Part shown: positions 36,600 through 49,367 of the stretch, one piece after another
How positions within the stretch are numbered: the first letter of the stretch is position 1
Layout of the letters: each line of letters opens with the position of its first letter
Assembly: GCA_964058845.1 (NCBI GenBank)
Contig: CAXKVR010000611.1
Location: 1 to 56,464, forward strand
Length of the DNA: 56,464 nt
Direction of reading: 5' to 3'
From: Carex sylvatica
Lineage: Eukaryota > Streptophyta > Magnoliopsida > Poales > Cyperaceae
Made by a program: the position numbers and the translations under genes
Notes under the pieces: model-generated
Told to the model about the DNA's origin: nothing
Databases searched by the model: none
Seen by the model: only the letters and a program-made list of their open reading frames with translations

Positions 36600-36811
36600 T
36601 TCTGCTAACCTAATTTTCTCGACTTTTCCGCTCCTCTATTCTTATATCAAACCCCTACCAGCTTCTTTGCTCAAACACAGCGATATTACTCTCCTGAGTT
36701 CGTATAGAGATTTAGAATTCCTAAGTAGAGATATTTGAAGAACTTCTTTCATCGATCACTATGGTTCGTAAGGGCAAAGGTCGTCTTTCTAACCAAAAAG
36801 GAAATCAATCT
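36600..36811 (+). other. Promoter-like region and candidate first exon of an unrecognised gene
   Basis: After the last array copy a non-repeated leader (36655-36760) precedes ATG at 36761 and a 17-codon frame, MVRKGKGRLSNQKGNQS, that ends exactly at a strong donor (TCT|GTAAGA, 36811/36812). A TATA-like CTTATATC lies at about 36634. No second exon with a matching phase was found before the ATX gene at 38543. The basic peptide is too short to place in a family. It could be a real first exon with a distant or missed partner, a gene remnant, or chance. Confidence 0.35.
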
Positions 36812-38542
36812 GTAAGAATTTTCTGCTTCTTTTGTTATGTCTTTTATTTAAATTTGCAAAATTTTCTAATCAGGTTTTTGTATTGGTTTTTTTTTTTGCC
36901 CTCTTGATCTTAATTTGATATGGTAACTTGAGGTGTTCATATTTGTAAATTTTTTCATGCATGTATTTCCCTCAGATGCTTGTGTCTGTCCAAAACCTTG
37001 CATTGCTGTTGTTTTACCATATAGAGATCTCCATTTTTCCTCTAATTTTTTTTTTTTTGGATGGCACGTGTTATTAATTAATATTTCTCACCGGGTCCTT
37101 TGGTAACATTCCATCCCTTTCTATGTCAATAGGGTTTTGTCCCAAGAGATTTAGACAAACTTTATTCAAAATCAAACCGTCTAATATGTGTTGAAATTTG
37201 TACAAACATATTTAAAACTTCATTAATTTAAATAACACCATAAATCTAAACGGCCATCAGGCATCAGCACAAATTTTTAATACAAATTGGACTGTTTAGA
37301 TCCGACTTCGGACGTGGATTTGTCAAAAGGTCTTTGGTCAGAAACCCCACCTATTACTTAATTTTTATATGTCGATTTAATTATTAAACAATTATTATGA
37401 GTATAAGGAAATAATTTATATTGATCTATTAATTATTGTGAAGTATTCACAAGTTTTATCCGTATAAGTATTAAAATCGCACCCTCCTATTATAGTTTTG
37501 TACAATGAGACCCATTAAGCTGATAGATGCTCCTTCATGCAACCATTAAAGTTTATCTATCTTAATTTGTTTTCTGAAATAAATTCATTAAGACTATGCT
37601 CAGATATCTGATTCCTTATGGCCACCAAATTGTGGCTACATTCATCAGAAGCTCGGGTATTAATTTTTTTAGTTCTACGTACTAAAAGCATACTAGATAA
37701 TATTATATTTAAAAAAAATAGGGATATACGGGTATTTATTTCCAAAACCATATTTTTTTATTATAAAAAATAAACCCATGTAATGTTCTAGCCCACGTCA
37801 GCAACAAGTAGGCCGCAAAAGCATGCACTGTGGGTGGGGCCCCAGAGTGCACCCGGCCCAATAGGATACTCGAAGAAATCTTTTGTTCTATCAGTAAAGC
37901 CCACAGGCCATGCATTTTCAAGTAATTTTATATTCCGACTCCTCTTCTCTTGGAAGTTGGAACCAAAAATAACTGGACCGTACGATCATCTCCAGTTCGA
38001 TATAAACTTAATGAAGAAAGAGAGACCCGAAGTTAACTGGTTAGGATCTGAATAAAACACGAATATCTTGGGAGTATACTCCTGCGGTACCGGATTATCT
38101 AGACTACTCCCAGGGGAGCCAAATCTGAGGAGCCTATTTGAACTAGATTCGTGCCAGAATAAAACAGACGACTCAGATCTAATTCTACACGGTCCGGTAC
38201 CGCTGCGATGGATCTGAGTTCACAAATCTCTGGGATGTAACGCCATCCAGAGTTCCTGGACCCCTCGGCCTACTCCTTCCTTTTTTTTCCAGTCGAAATA
38301 TTTTGGAGCGAACCTCCCAACCCCAAAATTTGGAGCCAAACTCGAATTAGACGCGAATTCCAATCTCCGACTGTCGCAAATCTGAAATCTGAAATCTCAA
38401 GTTTCAAATCTCGACCGAACCAATTCAAAAGCACTAGTGGCGTCACTAATGCTTGTCCCAATTACGGCCTAAATTATCTCTCCGATTCTGGGGTTTTGTT
38501 GTTGTCGCGCCTGCTTTGTTAATTTAGGGTTTTCTATGAATT
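36812..38542. other. Intergenic region upstream of the ATX gene
   Basis: AT-rich up to about 37780, then more GC-rich. A perfect 11-bp inverted pair, GCGGTACCGGA (38084-38094) and TCCGGTACCGC (38193-38203), lies 340-460 bp before the ATX start. No TATA box stands out. The last 150-200 bp should be the ATX leader. Confidence 0.5.
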
Positions 38543-41500
38543 ATGATGCTAATAAAGCGGGAATTGCGAACACAAATAACGAGTCTAAAGCGTTGCAAGG
38601 CGGAAGGGCCCGCCTCCTCCTCCGGCGACGGCCCCACCGGCGGTGATGAACCCTACAAAAAGAGAATGAGGCCAAATACGGTCCAAGTAACACCCACCAC
38701 GTCAGTATCTGGTGCTGAAGATGAGGTGGAGGTCGGGGGGAGGAGCTCGAGGACCCGAGCTAGGGCTGTTCCTTCTCGCTTCAAGGATTCTTCTGTTGTA
38801 GAAGATAACTCATCTAATGGCGACACTGTTTTGGGCCCTAAAAAGTCCAAATTGAAGTTTATTGTGCCTAAACACGCCATTTCTCAGGAAAACGATGCTG
38901 TCAATGAAGAATCGCGCATGAAAGAGAGAGTGGTGGAATCAAGAAAGAGAGATGATCCGTGCTTATTAGAGGAGTTAGAGGTGGGGGAGGTGGTATGGGC
39001 GAAGTCCGGCAAGACAAGTCCACCCTGGCCGGCCATTGTCATAGACCCAAGAGAGCATGCGCCAGAGGTGGTGCTCAATGCATGTGTCCCCAGCGCAATC
39101 TGTGTGATGTACTTCGGCCATTCAGCCAATGGAAACAGGGTAAGTGAAAGTTCCTATGTTTTCTTTTTCTTTTCCACATGTGATTATTAATTTCTGAAGC
39201 AAAACAAACGGGTTACCAAAACAAAAATATTAAAAGAAAACAACAATTGAGGTCCAGTATCTGATTTAATTATTTCTGGAGCTACTCTTTTAAAGTTTTT
39301 CATATTTTATTTTTGCATAGGATTACGGATGGGTGAAAGCAGGAATGATATTTCCTTTTCTAGACAATGTAGACAGGTATGCAGCTAATTGTCACATCTT
39401 GTGGTAATATGTGACAATTGATTATTCGAAGTAGAAAGTTTTCTATATTCCTGTTTCACTTTTCAGATTTCAAGGCCAGAAACCGGGTAAGCTCAGAGCC
39501 AGGTTTGTAGCTGCTATAGAGGAAGCATTTTTGGCTGAGCGTGGCTTTTTTGAGCTCGGATCTTGTTCTGCTCAGGGGCCAGCAGACAGTGATTCTGCTG
39601 ATGTGGTCCCTGGATCAAGCCATGGCCAAGAAGGTTCTTCTAACGTAAGAAATACTTATGCTTCTACTTTAATCTTTTAAATGGATATGGAATTCATCTT
39701 TAATACTATAACTTATCTCAATGCATTTAATTTTGGGATGGGCTTTTTGAATTGGTAATTTTGTTTGTTCTGTCTTCAGGGTGGGAATGGAACATGCAAA
39801 GGCTGTGGAAGAACCATTTCTTTCACAAAGAATAAGAAGTCTGAGTCTGATCAGCAACTATGTATAGCATGTAGCAAGGTCTGTTGCACTTTTTACTGCT
39901 TTACCCTTAATGTGCTTCTAGAAGCTTTATAGAATCATCTTTATCATGAAGAAAAGAATATATTTGTCAAATTGACTCGAACATTTAAATGATACAAAAT
40001 TGGCGCATGTAAAGTTGTAAACACAAACACACATGTTCATGATCTATTTAGAACATGTATTTCTTTGACATACAAATATTGCATCGTCTTTTAACATAAG
40101 GTTTTTCTGTTTTGTTTATATATTTGGTTTGGTGGCTGTGCAGCTATACAAGGAAAGGCGCTATTGTGGTGTGTGCGAGAGAGTCTGGTACGATACAGAT
40201 GGGGGATCCTTTGTAAGTACCTTTAGCTTATAACAATTATTAGACAGGTTCACAGGTATGATCCTTGATTGGTACTCAATATATGTATGTGATCAGTACT
40301 TGACAAGAAAGTTGAACCTTGAAACATGTTCTCCAGAAAACATGAAACAAACAAAACTTAAAACCCCTAAAGGACAAATTTGTAATTCATTCTTAGCTTG
40401 TCTATGTCTTTTTTATTTTTACCCATTTTTGTGGTTCTTGTGCATTTTTCATTAGACTCAATGTGACGGATGTGAGATCTGGGTTCACACAGAATGCATA
40501 AAAACATACACAGAAGAGGTATGCAATTCTTCTCTTCTTGCATTTATTATGTGGATTTTAAGTATTCTGGGTACCTTCATTGTACCAGGGTGATTGGCAT
40601 GATTGACACTGGTATAATGGTATTATTATACATGCCTGGTTAATCAGTTTATGAAATGTACAAGTCATGGATGGGCATGTAAAAGGTCATTGGTTGTTTG
40701 GTACTGATTTGATAGTGTGACCCTCTGTAATTTACTATTAATTTTCTTCTTCTTTGAAGGAGCTGAAAAACATTAAATACTTCTGCCCTGCATGCATGGC
40801 AAAAGGCAAAATGAAGGCCACTACAGTAATTCCTAGTGCTATTGATGAAACTAGGTTGGTTAATTTATCTGATTTTTTTTATTAATTACAAATTTTTATT
40901 TATTTTGATTGATAGAACTTGTTATTTTTTGCATTTATTTCATGTCATTCTCCTTTTTTTTCACTTTTTCTGAGAGCAGGAGTGAGAACGAAAATTTAAA
41001 TGTGGAATTGCATGACACAACTCCTGTTTACATCGATGACTATGAAGGGCTCTATTTGCGCAAAGAACATATGTGAGTTTTTAGCACTTGTGCTCAGTTA
41101 TTTTTTTATATCTCCTGCATATATTTACTGTTTAAACACTAACAATATAAATACATAAAACAGAAGTATAATCTTTCTAGCAATTTGCTTAACTGAATAA
41201 TACATTTTGTTTAGCCCGGGTAGGTGGCCAAAAAAAGTTTTCACATTTGAGGATTGATTGAGCCTCAAAATTAGTTACTTGAAGTTTACTTGTATGGTTT
41301 TTTTTATTGAGCTTGATTACATTTGGTAGTTCATATGTACATTACCACTGATGACTGGCATCATGTTTAATACCAACTTTGCATATACTATCCAAATGAT
41401 TATATCTGTTTGATCTTAACTTTTGAGTTGGACCGATTTTTTTATGTCAGGATCCTGTGCAATTGCAGTCAATGCAATGGTACAAAGCTAACACCGGCTA

Positions 41501-44500
41501 GGTTTGAGAGTCATACTGGTTCCAGAAGGAAAAACTGGAAGCTTATTGTCAAGGTCAAAGGCACTGACGTCAAGTTAGACGACCTGGTATGTATTTGTTG
41601 AAATTTATGTAAATTTTTTTTTTAGCACACTTGGAAGAATTAACATACCTCCACTGATAAACTGGATTAGTTACGGGTGCTGGTGGAGCCAATGAGTTTT
41701 ATTCAAATAATTCTGAAGGGTGTACTGAAAACAAGCTTTATTTTACAAACATAATAACTGATAAAATGGTTGTCTATCAAATCCCTTCTTATTATTGATC
41801 TTGTGACCATTTTGTTGGCTGTCACAGTTGTCTATGAGGTTTTATTGTCAATATATCCCCTCTTAAATAAATAGTCCTATCAGCCAGTGCATCAGAAAAA
41901 TGCAGATTCGGTCCAAACTGTTAACTTATGAATTGGATCTGAAAGTGTAGGGCCGGGACAAAATGATAATAATGGCCTGGTTTTCCTCCAAACTATTTAT
42001 ACTTGCATTGAATGTTACCGTTGGGTACTTGTGATGTTGGTTTTTTTTTCCATGAGTATTTCAATATTAATCGTTTAGTGGTCAGTGGTAAGTTAGTTGG
42101 GTTGATTTGTCTTACCTAGATGAACAGTTTTCAAGCCTACAGTTGAAAAGGTCATCTCAATTTGTGATCTTACGTTGTAGATATCTAACCTGTACGTTTG
42201 TTTGTTTTATTAACTATGGTTTTTTATAGTTGAATGGCAAGAAACCCGTTGCAAAGACTACGCAAAGAAATGCTCCAATCACAATGAAACAGAAGGTTGA
42301 GGAGTTGCTTCAAGGTACACATTATATAAAATTCTTATGCACCATTTAGCTATGCGTATGCTAAAACTTTTTTTATATGAAACACCTCAGTATTATATAC
42401 TTGAATAAGGTCCTGAAATTTCCTTTTTACTATAGCACTTGACCTCATTTTTGGCTTGGTTTGTTATTCTTTTAGAGCCATATTTGCCAGTGCATGCAAG
42501 GTGGACTACTGAAATGTGTGCTGTCTGCCGGTGGATTGAAGACTGGGACTACAATAAAATTATAATATGCAACAGGTACCTTCTATGCTTTTCAAGGAGC
42601 TGAGATTCTTCTCTCCTCCTAGTGCATCATTTTTGTCCATAGTACCACTCAGTTGCTTTTTATTTTTTTCGGTAGTAATGTTTGATCTCCCTATAAACTA
42701 CTCACTGTGCTACCATGATTATGTCATTCATTCACTAATAAAATTATTCCGTCCATTCTAAAACCGAGCAATTAATGTCTACTGTCCCAAGTGGTGAGGT
42801 TGACAACCAGGAGGTCACTGTTTCACACCTGCATTTGCTAATTTATGGAGCCCATGTTACTACATAAACTTGTGTGCAGATCTTGATGTGGTTGAAGCCA
42901 TGCTGATTTTTGTATCATACTAAAATCTGGCTAAGCTGTTATTCTGAAATTGGAAGATAAGTCTTGGCCCTCTATTAGTTTCAGAGTGAATGCAAATTTC
43001 TTAAGCTTGTGTTGCTGAACATGTTATATATTTTGAGGGCATTTCAAAAATAGGGTATGATGAAAATAATTTCATACATTTTTAAATATTTTTGCTGTAA
43101 TTTTCAGATGCCAAGTGGCTGTGCATCAGGAATGCTATGGTGCAAGAGATGTGAAAGACCTTACATCTTGGGTTTGCAGAGCTTGTGAGGAACCTCAGGT
43201 GAAGAGACACTGCTGTCTATGCCCCATCAAAGGTACTTAAAAGATTTTTTTTTTTATGTGCTTGTTAGAACAGGCAGCTTGAGTGATTGAAGTCCATATG
43301 TTATCAACTTTTTGTAATCATTAATTTACAAGCTTAGGTATGAAATATGTGATTGCATAATAGTTTATATAATAATATAACAGGAGGTGCGCTTAAGAGA
43401 ACCGATGTGGGTGATTTTTGGGTGCATGTGACATGCACATGGTTTCAGCCCAAAATGACATTCCGTGATCCTAATGGCATGGAGCCTGCTGTTGGGGTAC
43501 TAAGCGTTCCTCTAGACTCTTTCAAGAAGGTTACTATTTTTTTAATTAACTACTTCATTCATTCTTAATCACTTTCCACCTTTTTAATTTTATTTTTGTT
43601 AATTTCCTTTTGGGAGAGAGTGGTCATTATTCTTGATATTGTGCTGGTTATACTGGTTATTGCTAAATATAGCTCAATACCAGATTTGGAGCCGCTAACA
43701 GGAAATGCCCTTTTTACAATTATTTTGGAACTTCTTAATATTGTTTGAGCTGATATGGAGCACTGTGAGGGACAAGAAAATAGATACCCAATAAACCTAT
43801 TGTGACCGGTACCATATAATATCTATTCTTATAGTTTTTTTTATGTGACAAACTGAAATGTGCTTGGGTTCTTGTTTGTAGAAATGTGTGATATGTGAGC
43901 AAGTCCATGGCGCGTGCACAAAATGTTGCAAGTGTAATATTTACTATCATGCAATGTGCGCATCAAGGGCTGGATATCGCATGGAGGTATCATAAGAATT
44001 TGTTTATTTATTTGTCTAATTATTTTTGAATTTTAAGTCAACCAGTGTACAAGTAGTTGTTTGAGATTTATATGGGCTGTCAATGCTTTATGGTACATTG
44101 GATTGTCAAAATGTTTAGATTGTTCATGACAAAAAGAACACAATTGATGTTCTCCTTTTGTTCTTGCTTTGTTCAAATCGCCTTATCCCATGGCTTATAT
44201 TTTGGTTGCAGTTACACACCTACGTGAGCCACGGCAAGCAGATATCACGCTTTGATTCTTACTGTCCGAATCATGGGTATTTTTTATATTTTGATTTTTT
44301 TTTCCTCTTTTCATTGGTTTATTATCACATTTTGCCAAGCACTTTTTGGGCTGACGTGTTTATTCTTCTGCAGAGATGTTAATAAGAACAACGCACTGGT
44401 TCTGCGCACAGAAGAAACAGTTTTCTCAAGCATGAGGTCCCAGAAAAATAATGCAAGACCGGGCTCCTCGAGGCTTGTCAGGAGGGAGACTGAGAACGAA

Positions 44501-46524
44501 AGCACAAGTTTCCCTGAGACGGATTTACCATCGACAAGTTCTGAGGAAGGTTGTGCCAGATGCCGTGTTTACCAAAGGACACACAGAAAGGTGATTTTTT
44601 TTTTTTGGCCAGACTTTTAGGAACTCTTTTCTAATTCTTGCGGGGAGTGTGCGTTATTCTGTCATAAACAAAGTAGTTATGGGCATTTTGGAATCCAAAA
44701 ATTGTTGGAGATGTGTAGAGGTTAGGATTTGAGCAAATATCAAACTCGGCTCTTGGATGGGGTACTTGCTGAATTAGTTGTTCCATCTAAATCACGATTT
44801 ATATGATCAGATTGGTGTCTCTAGGACATTATGTCTTTTTTTTTATTTGCTTTGAGCCCACCAGATTTTCTTCATCTGAGATTTTAGCTAAAATTGAGGT
44901 TTGGTGCCTTTATAATTTGGATAGGCCTTTTTGCAGTTATCAAAATTGGGGTTCCTGTCCAATGTTTACAGCTTGCATAAATTTTTCTAGTTGGAAATAC
45001 GGGTAGAAGTTGGAACTACTGCAGTCGTTACTCTCTCTTTGCGGTAAACTTAATATGTGAAAGGAAATAAATGACAGTAGAAATTTCAAGTGAAGAATCT
45101 TTTTACCTTGTATGAACTTCATGATATTGATTTTCATGAAATGGATTGTCACATACTTTTACCATACTTTGTTGGTATTGCACTGATATCTTAGACTGGA
45201 AGGCCATTATTTTCCATAGTGTAGTTTCTTCCTTATTTATTAGTGTAGTTCTTATTTTGGTGTTGTTGACCACAGTTCTTAGTGTGATCTGAAAAAAATC
45301 TAGTTCTAGTTTTTCATGTAACCTGAAAAATTTCACCTTTCAGAGGAAAAGAGAGGAGGCTGTTCCTCACCGCACAATGGGGTCACATCAGCACTCTCTG
45401 GAGGCAATTGAGAGCCTCAATGTACCTCCGGTAATCATCTGATAATATCTTCTTTTGTATTTACCTTTGCATATGTGTGTACTGTCATTAACCTCTTAAT
45501 TGTTATAAATTGACAGAAGGAGCTGGACCCAACTGAGTTCCCCACATTTGATGAGCGTATGCAGCACTTGAAGGTTCTTTTGCCAGTAAAATATTTCTCT
45601 GCACCTCTTTGATGTGTTCTGTTTTTTTTCTTGATTTGGTCTGTTGGTATAATGTATTACAGAGAAAAGAAAACCACAGAGTATGCTGGGGCAAATCTGG
45701 CATTCATGGCTGGGGACTCTTTGCTCGCAGACCCATTGAATGTGGAGAAATGGTAACTTTCTCTTCTTTTGCTCAAGTATTTACCAAACACTATTTAATA
45801 CTAAATGGATCACTGAAAGTACATTTGTTCCAAATTTTATAAACATTTTGTGTTTTTTTATTATAGATAATCGAGTATCGTGGTGAGCGAATTCGGTGCA
45901 GTGTAAGTGATGCTAGAGAGGCGCGCTATCGGGCGGAGAACAAAGATTGTTATGTGAGTTATACACTCTCTTGCTCTATTTTGGTTCTTTGTTATTTTTA
46001 ACTCCAATTTTGGTTGATATAGCATTTTTATTTAATTTTTCTGCAGTTCTTTAGAATCAGTGAGGAGTTTGTACTGGACGCTACCCAGAAAGGAAACATA
46101 GCGCGGCTTTTCAATCACTCGGTATACTAATGCTTGTTTCTTTTTTCTTTTCTTATCTAATATGCGTTTGAACTTGATATCCAGTTCTTAATTATTTTAG
46201 TTCTTGACACTGATAAAAACTTGTAATTATTGTTACTTGGTGCAGTGTCAGCCTAACTGCTACGCAAGGATTATGGAGACGAATCAAATCGTGTTCGTAG
46301 CCAAAGAGGACATTCCTGCTGGTCAAGAGCTGACGTATGTATCACTTGTGACGTATTCTGTATTTTATTTTAGCATAGCATCAAACTATTTCTCGGTACT
46401 TTACTGATGTGTAAACCTTTTTTGTGATTGCAGATTTGATTACAATTTCAACACTGATGAGTCTGATGAAAGTGGAGTCAAGTGCCTCTGCCAAGCTCCG
46501 AACTGTCGGGGATACATGGCGTGA
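38543..46524 (+). CDS. ATX5: Histone-lysine N-methyltransferase, ATX3/4/5 class (trithorax-like), complete, 23 exons
   Basis: Exons: 38543..39139, 39321..39376, 39467..39644, 39780..39878, 40144..40212, 40456..40518, 40760..40854, 40980..41072, 41451..41586, 42230..42314, 42476..42575, 43108..43232, 43384..43529, 43882..43986, 44212..44276, 44374..44590, 45344..45430, 45517..45573, 45663..45752, 45867..45953, 46047..46121, 46246..46334, 46434..46524. All are GT..AG with consistent phases: 934 residues. Order: N-terminus with the clade's IKRxLxTQ..SLKRC; PWWP at about 145-235 (PPWPAIVIDP); PHD at about 325-375; a Cys-rich LCNCSQCNGTK segment; extended PHD at about 500-670; SET at about 795-912 with HGWGLFA, EYRGE and NHSCQPNC (cofactor and substrate site); post-SET CLCQAPNC. 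These nuclear enzymes methylate histone H3, mainly Lys4. Small deviations (ARLFNHS for the usual ARLINHS) do not break motifs. ATX3, 4 and 5 cannot be told apart here, so the symbol is approximate. Confidence 0.92.
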
Positions 46525-48597
46525 CTCTTTTAACTGTCCCCCAATATCCCCCTCCCCCCCTCCCTTCATGTTCTCTTTTGTTTAAAGGGCCATTGTGGTT
46601 TCATTGTTGCATTTTTTTTAAGCATTCAATCCATTCATGTGAATTGTAATTGAATAACCAATGGTATAGATGGCATAGAGTATAGGCTTCATAGGTTCTT
46701 TGTGTAAGGTTTCATCCTAATTGTATGAAATTTGTCTGGAAACTTTGTGTAAGGTCTCATTTTATGTACTGAAGATGGAGAAATGTAGATAATTGGGGTT
46801 TGAATTAGTACACTCAATTGGTGTCAAACCTACATCCAGCAGATGAATATCGATTGGATTATTAATTTAGAATTTATGTACGAAAGAAATTGTTTCAGGC
46901 AATGTGCATATAACCTCAAGTAGACAATCGTTTAACTATATAGTAATTTGATATTCTTGAATGGGAACAAGTGGATCCTACATTTACTTGGTACAAATTC
47001 AATCATTCTATGTGGTTTTCCTTTATGGAAATTTATAATATTTCTTTCTTATTCATTGTTACATAATTATCGTTCACTTTATGACCTTTGTTATTCAGTT
47101 TATCTGAATGTATTGTGAAGTGATACGATTATGATAATAATTAAGATAGCGTCTGATTATTGTCTATTTGTTTTTATTTAGGAAATAACCTTTTGTTATT
47201 GATATCGATTCAGCTACAATTTACAGCGTATTTTATCATGACATGCTTTCTGAATATAAATAACCAAATTATCCAGACTACGAAGGCCAAACGTTAACGT
47301 GTTCTTTGTTTGTTTTTCTGTGGCTAGTAAACGAAGTTACCGAAAACAATTCAGATTTTACCCGTTTTCTCCTACATTCTAGTCCGTTATACTCTACACT
47401 ACAATGTTTCTATTACAGAAAATCTAAAAAATTTAGCTTGAATAAAAGAAAATAGAAAAAGGAGGAGAAATAAATAGAACAAACTTAGCTGAATAACAGA
47501 TTTTTTCAAATAGTCGGTTTGATTTAAATCGAAATCAAATAATTAAATCAAACCTTTTCTTTTGTTATTGAAAATAGAACTGAACCGGACGATTAAACCT
47601 ATCAACCGATTAAGAACCGAAACAAAGTAAATCTTGGTTTGTTCGATTCAAATCGAAGTAATACTGAAATTCACAAAAATATAGTTTCTTTTGTTTTTGT
47701 CTTAACAGAAATTTAGGAACAAAGATTAACTTGTCTTAACAGAAATTTGGGATTTTTTTGTTAAAACAGAAATTCACAAAAAGGATTGCAAAGAATAACT
47801 TGAACAAAGAAAATTCAAAAGACTGCAACTAAGTCCCTATTGTTTGTGTTATTATATTTTCCTTCAAAATAACTTATTTACAAATAACAAAAAGTAATAT
47901 CAAAATATATTTAGAAATTATAATAGAATTTAAGTTGAAAAGATTACGGAATGATTAAAGAATTAAAAATAAATAAAAAGATCTAAAGAAAAAAAATGAA
48001 GCTTTGCAAAAAAAATAAAAATAATAATATGAACTTAACAGATTATCAAAAGGGCTATTATTTGTAAACTATAGGATCAAATAGCATCACAAACAGCACA
48101 TGGAACTCATAAAAAAGAAGAGAAAAAAAAAGCAGAATCAGTATCAAGTAAATATTGAATTTCCATTAAATTTAAATTTGAATACATATTTTTCAGAAAA
48201 TAATTGGACAGCCCTTGTGAAATCAGGTCATTTACGGTACAACAAGTCTAGGTGGGAAATCTTTAGATCGGGTTTGTAAATTGTGAGATGGAAAAGAACA
48301 AACAATTTTTTTATTTTTATCATATTTGGAAAAAAAAAAAACCAATTTTTTTTTTTAAATTACAATTTTATTATATTCGCAGTTTGAATGTGCGAAATCA
48401 GACCGCAAAATCAAACTAATGCATTTTTGTACTATATTTAATGCACTTTGGTTTCGTTGTCTAAACTTGTGGAATCATTCTTATGATTTTGCAAATTTAG
48501 ACTGTGGACGTGGTAAAAATATTTTTTCTCAAAGAAATTGTTTGGTTTATTAATTTTTTTCAAAAATGATAAAATTAAAAAAATTCCGAGAATGGAG
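46525..48597. other. ATX 3' region and gene-free DNA
   Basis: 46525 to about 46760 is the likely 3' untranslated region; it is repeated at about 55320-55470. From there to 48597 the DNA is AT-rich. A stretch at 47510-47660 with repeated CGGTTTGATTT and AACCGAA words in both orientations looks like an old MITE, but its ends are not definable. Confidence 0.45.
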
Positions 48598-48607
48598 AAC
48601 AAACAAG

Positions 48608-48918
48608 CTGATTTTTTTATTAATAGAAAATAAATAAATAAAATATCGCAAATAATAAACGAATTGGTAGAAATTTGATATATAAGTAGAACGGGACAAT
48701 TTATCCTGTCCCGTCCACGGGACTATTTTTTCTGTCCCACAAATAAGAAGGATTTTGGATTTTCGCACACTCAAAGTCAAATCGTCATTTCAGTATTGTA
48801 GTATATGAATTTGTGAGATGGGACAAATTGTCCCGTCCTACCTATATATGAAAATTTCACAAAAATTAATCCATCTGCGATATTTTTATTATTTGTTTTC
48901 TATTAATAAAAAAATCGG
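48608..48918. mobile_element. TIR element (MITE) with 10-bp target duplication
   Basis: A 311-bp element. Ends CTGATTTTTTTATTAATAG and, from the right, CCGATTTTTTTATTAATAG continue for about 45 bp. AACAAACAAG flanks it at 48598-48607 and 48919-48928. Mutator-like by duplication length. Interior has GGGACAA..TTGTCCC pairs. No coding sequence. Confidence 0.75.
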
Positions 48919-49367
48919 AACAAACAAGGCCTTAAGTCTCAACGATAATATATTATATACAACAGAGATTTTGTAGCATTGACCTTTTAAAAAAAAAAGA
49001 ATTCATTGTGAAGATTTCAAAGAAGAAAATATAGGCTGTATTTCAATTTCTTTGTATTGATTAGAATGGCAATGAAACGAGTTATTCGTGTTTTTTATTT
49101 TTTCGTTATCTTTCATATTACAATTTATGATTTTTTTATTTTAATACTAACAATTCTATACCAATTGTGAATTGAAAAAATATTATATTTTATTCTTATT
49201 ATTGATTAGGTGATAAAAATTAGATTTTAGGTACCTAATAATTTCTTAGATCTGTATATTCATAAAAGAGCCTGAGTATATTCATAAGTAGAATCAGACT
49301 TTTAAACTACAAAGATCAATTATATTAAATTTTTTTGTAAAGAATGAGGTTAATTTTACAGTATCAT

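Larger units (their letters stand above)
27757..36660 (+). repeat. Tandem array of about 1.4-kb units ending in a promoter-like copy
   Basis: Four complete units (29872-31277, 31278-32713, 32714-34162, 34163-35556) follow a partial first unit (27757-27876 and about 29229-29871, interrupted by a transposon) and precede a diverged, shorter copy (35557-36660). Marker words recur once per unit: TTGTATAGATTAGCACTT, CTCCGCCTCCCTACATCTAT, AATCACGTGATCAATATT and CTAATTTTCTCGACTTTTCC. Unit length varies mainly with a (TAA)n tract of about 15, 25, 24 and 7 repeats. The last copy alone continues from TTTTCCGCTCCTC into unique sequence leading to the candidate exon at 36761. Short minus-strand frames repeated in each unit are not protein-like. 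Confidence 0.9.

Noticed and set aside
27757..36660. CRISPR-like or satellite interpretation of the regular repeats
   Set aside because: Units are 1.4 kb with no short direct repeats and spacers, and the terminal copy joins unique promoter-like DNA.
16900..36700. LTR retrotransposon as an explanation of the gene-free region
   Set aside because: No paired long direct terminal repeats, primer-binding site, or gag/pol-like frame was seen.
36761..36811. MADS-box start for the peptide MVRKGKGR
   Set aside because: Only the first residues look similar; the MADS core residues that should follow are absent and the exon is far too short.
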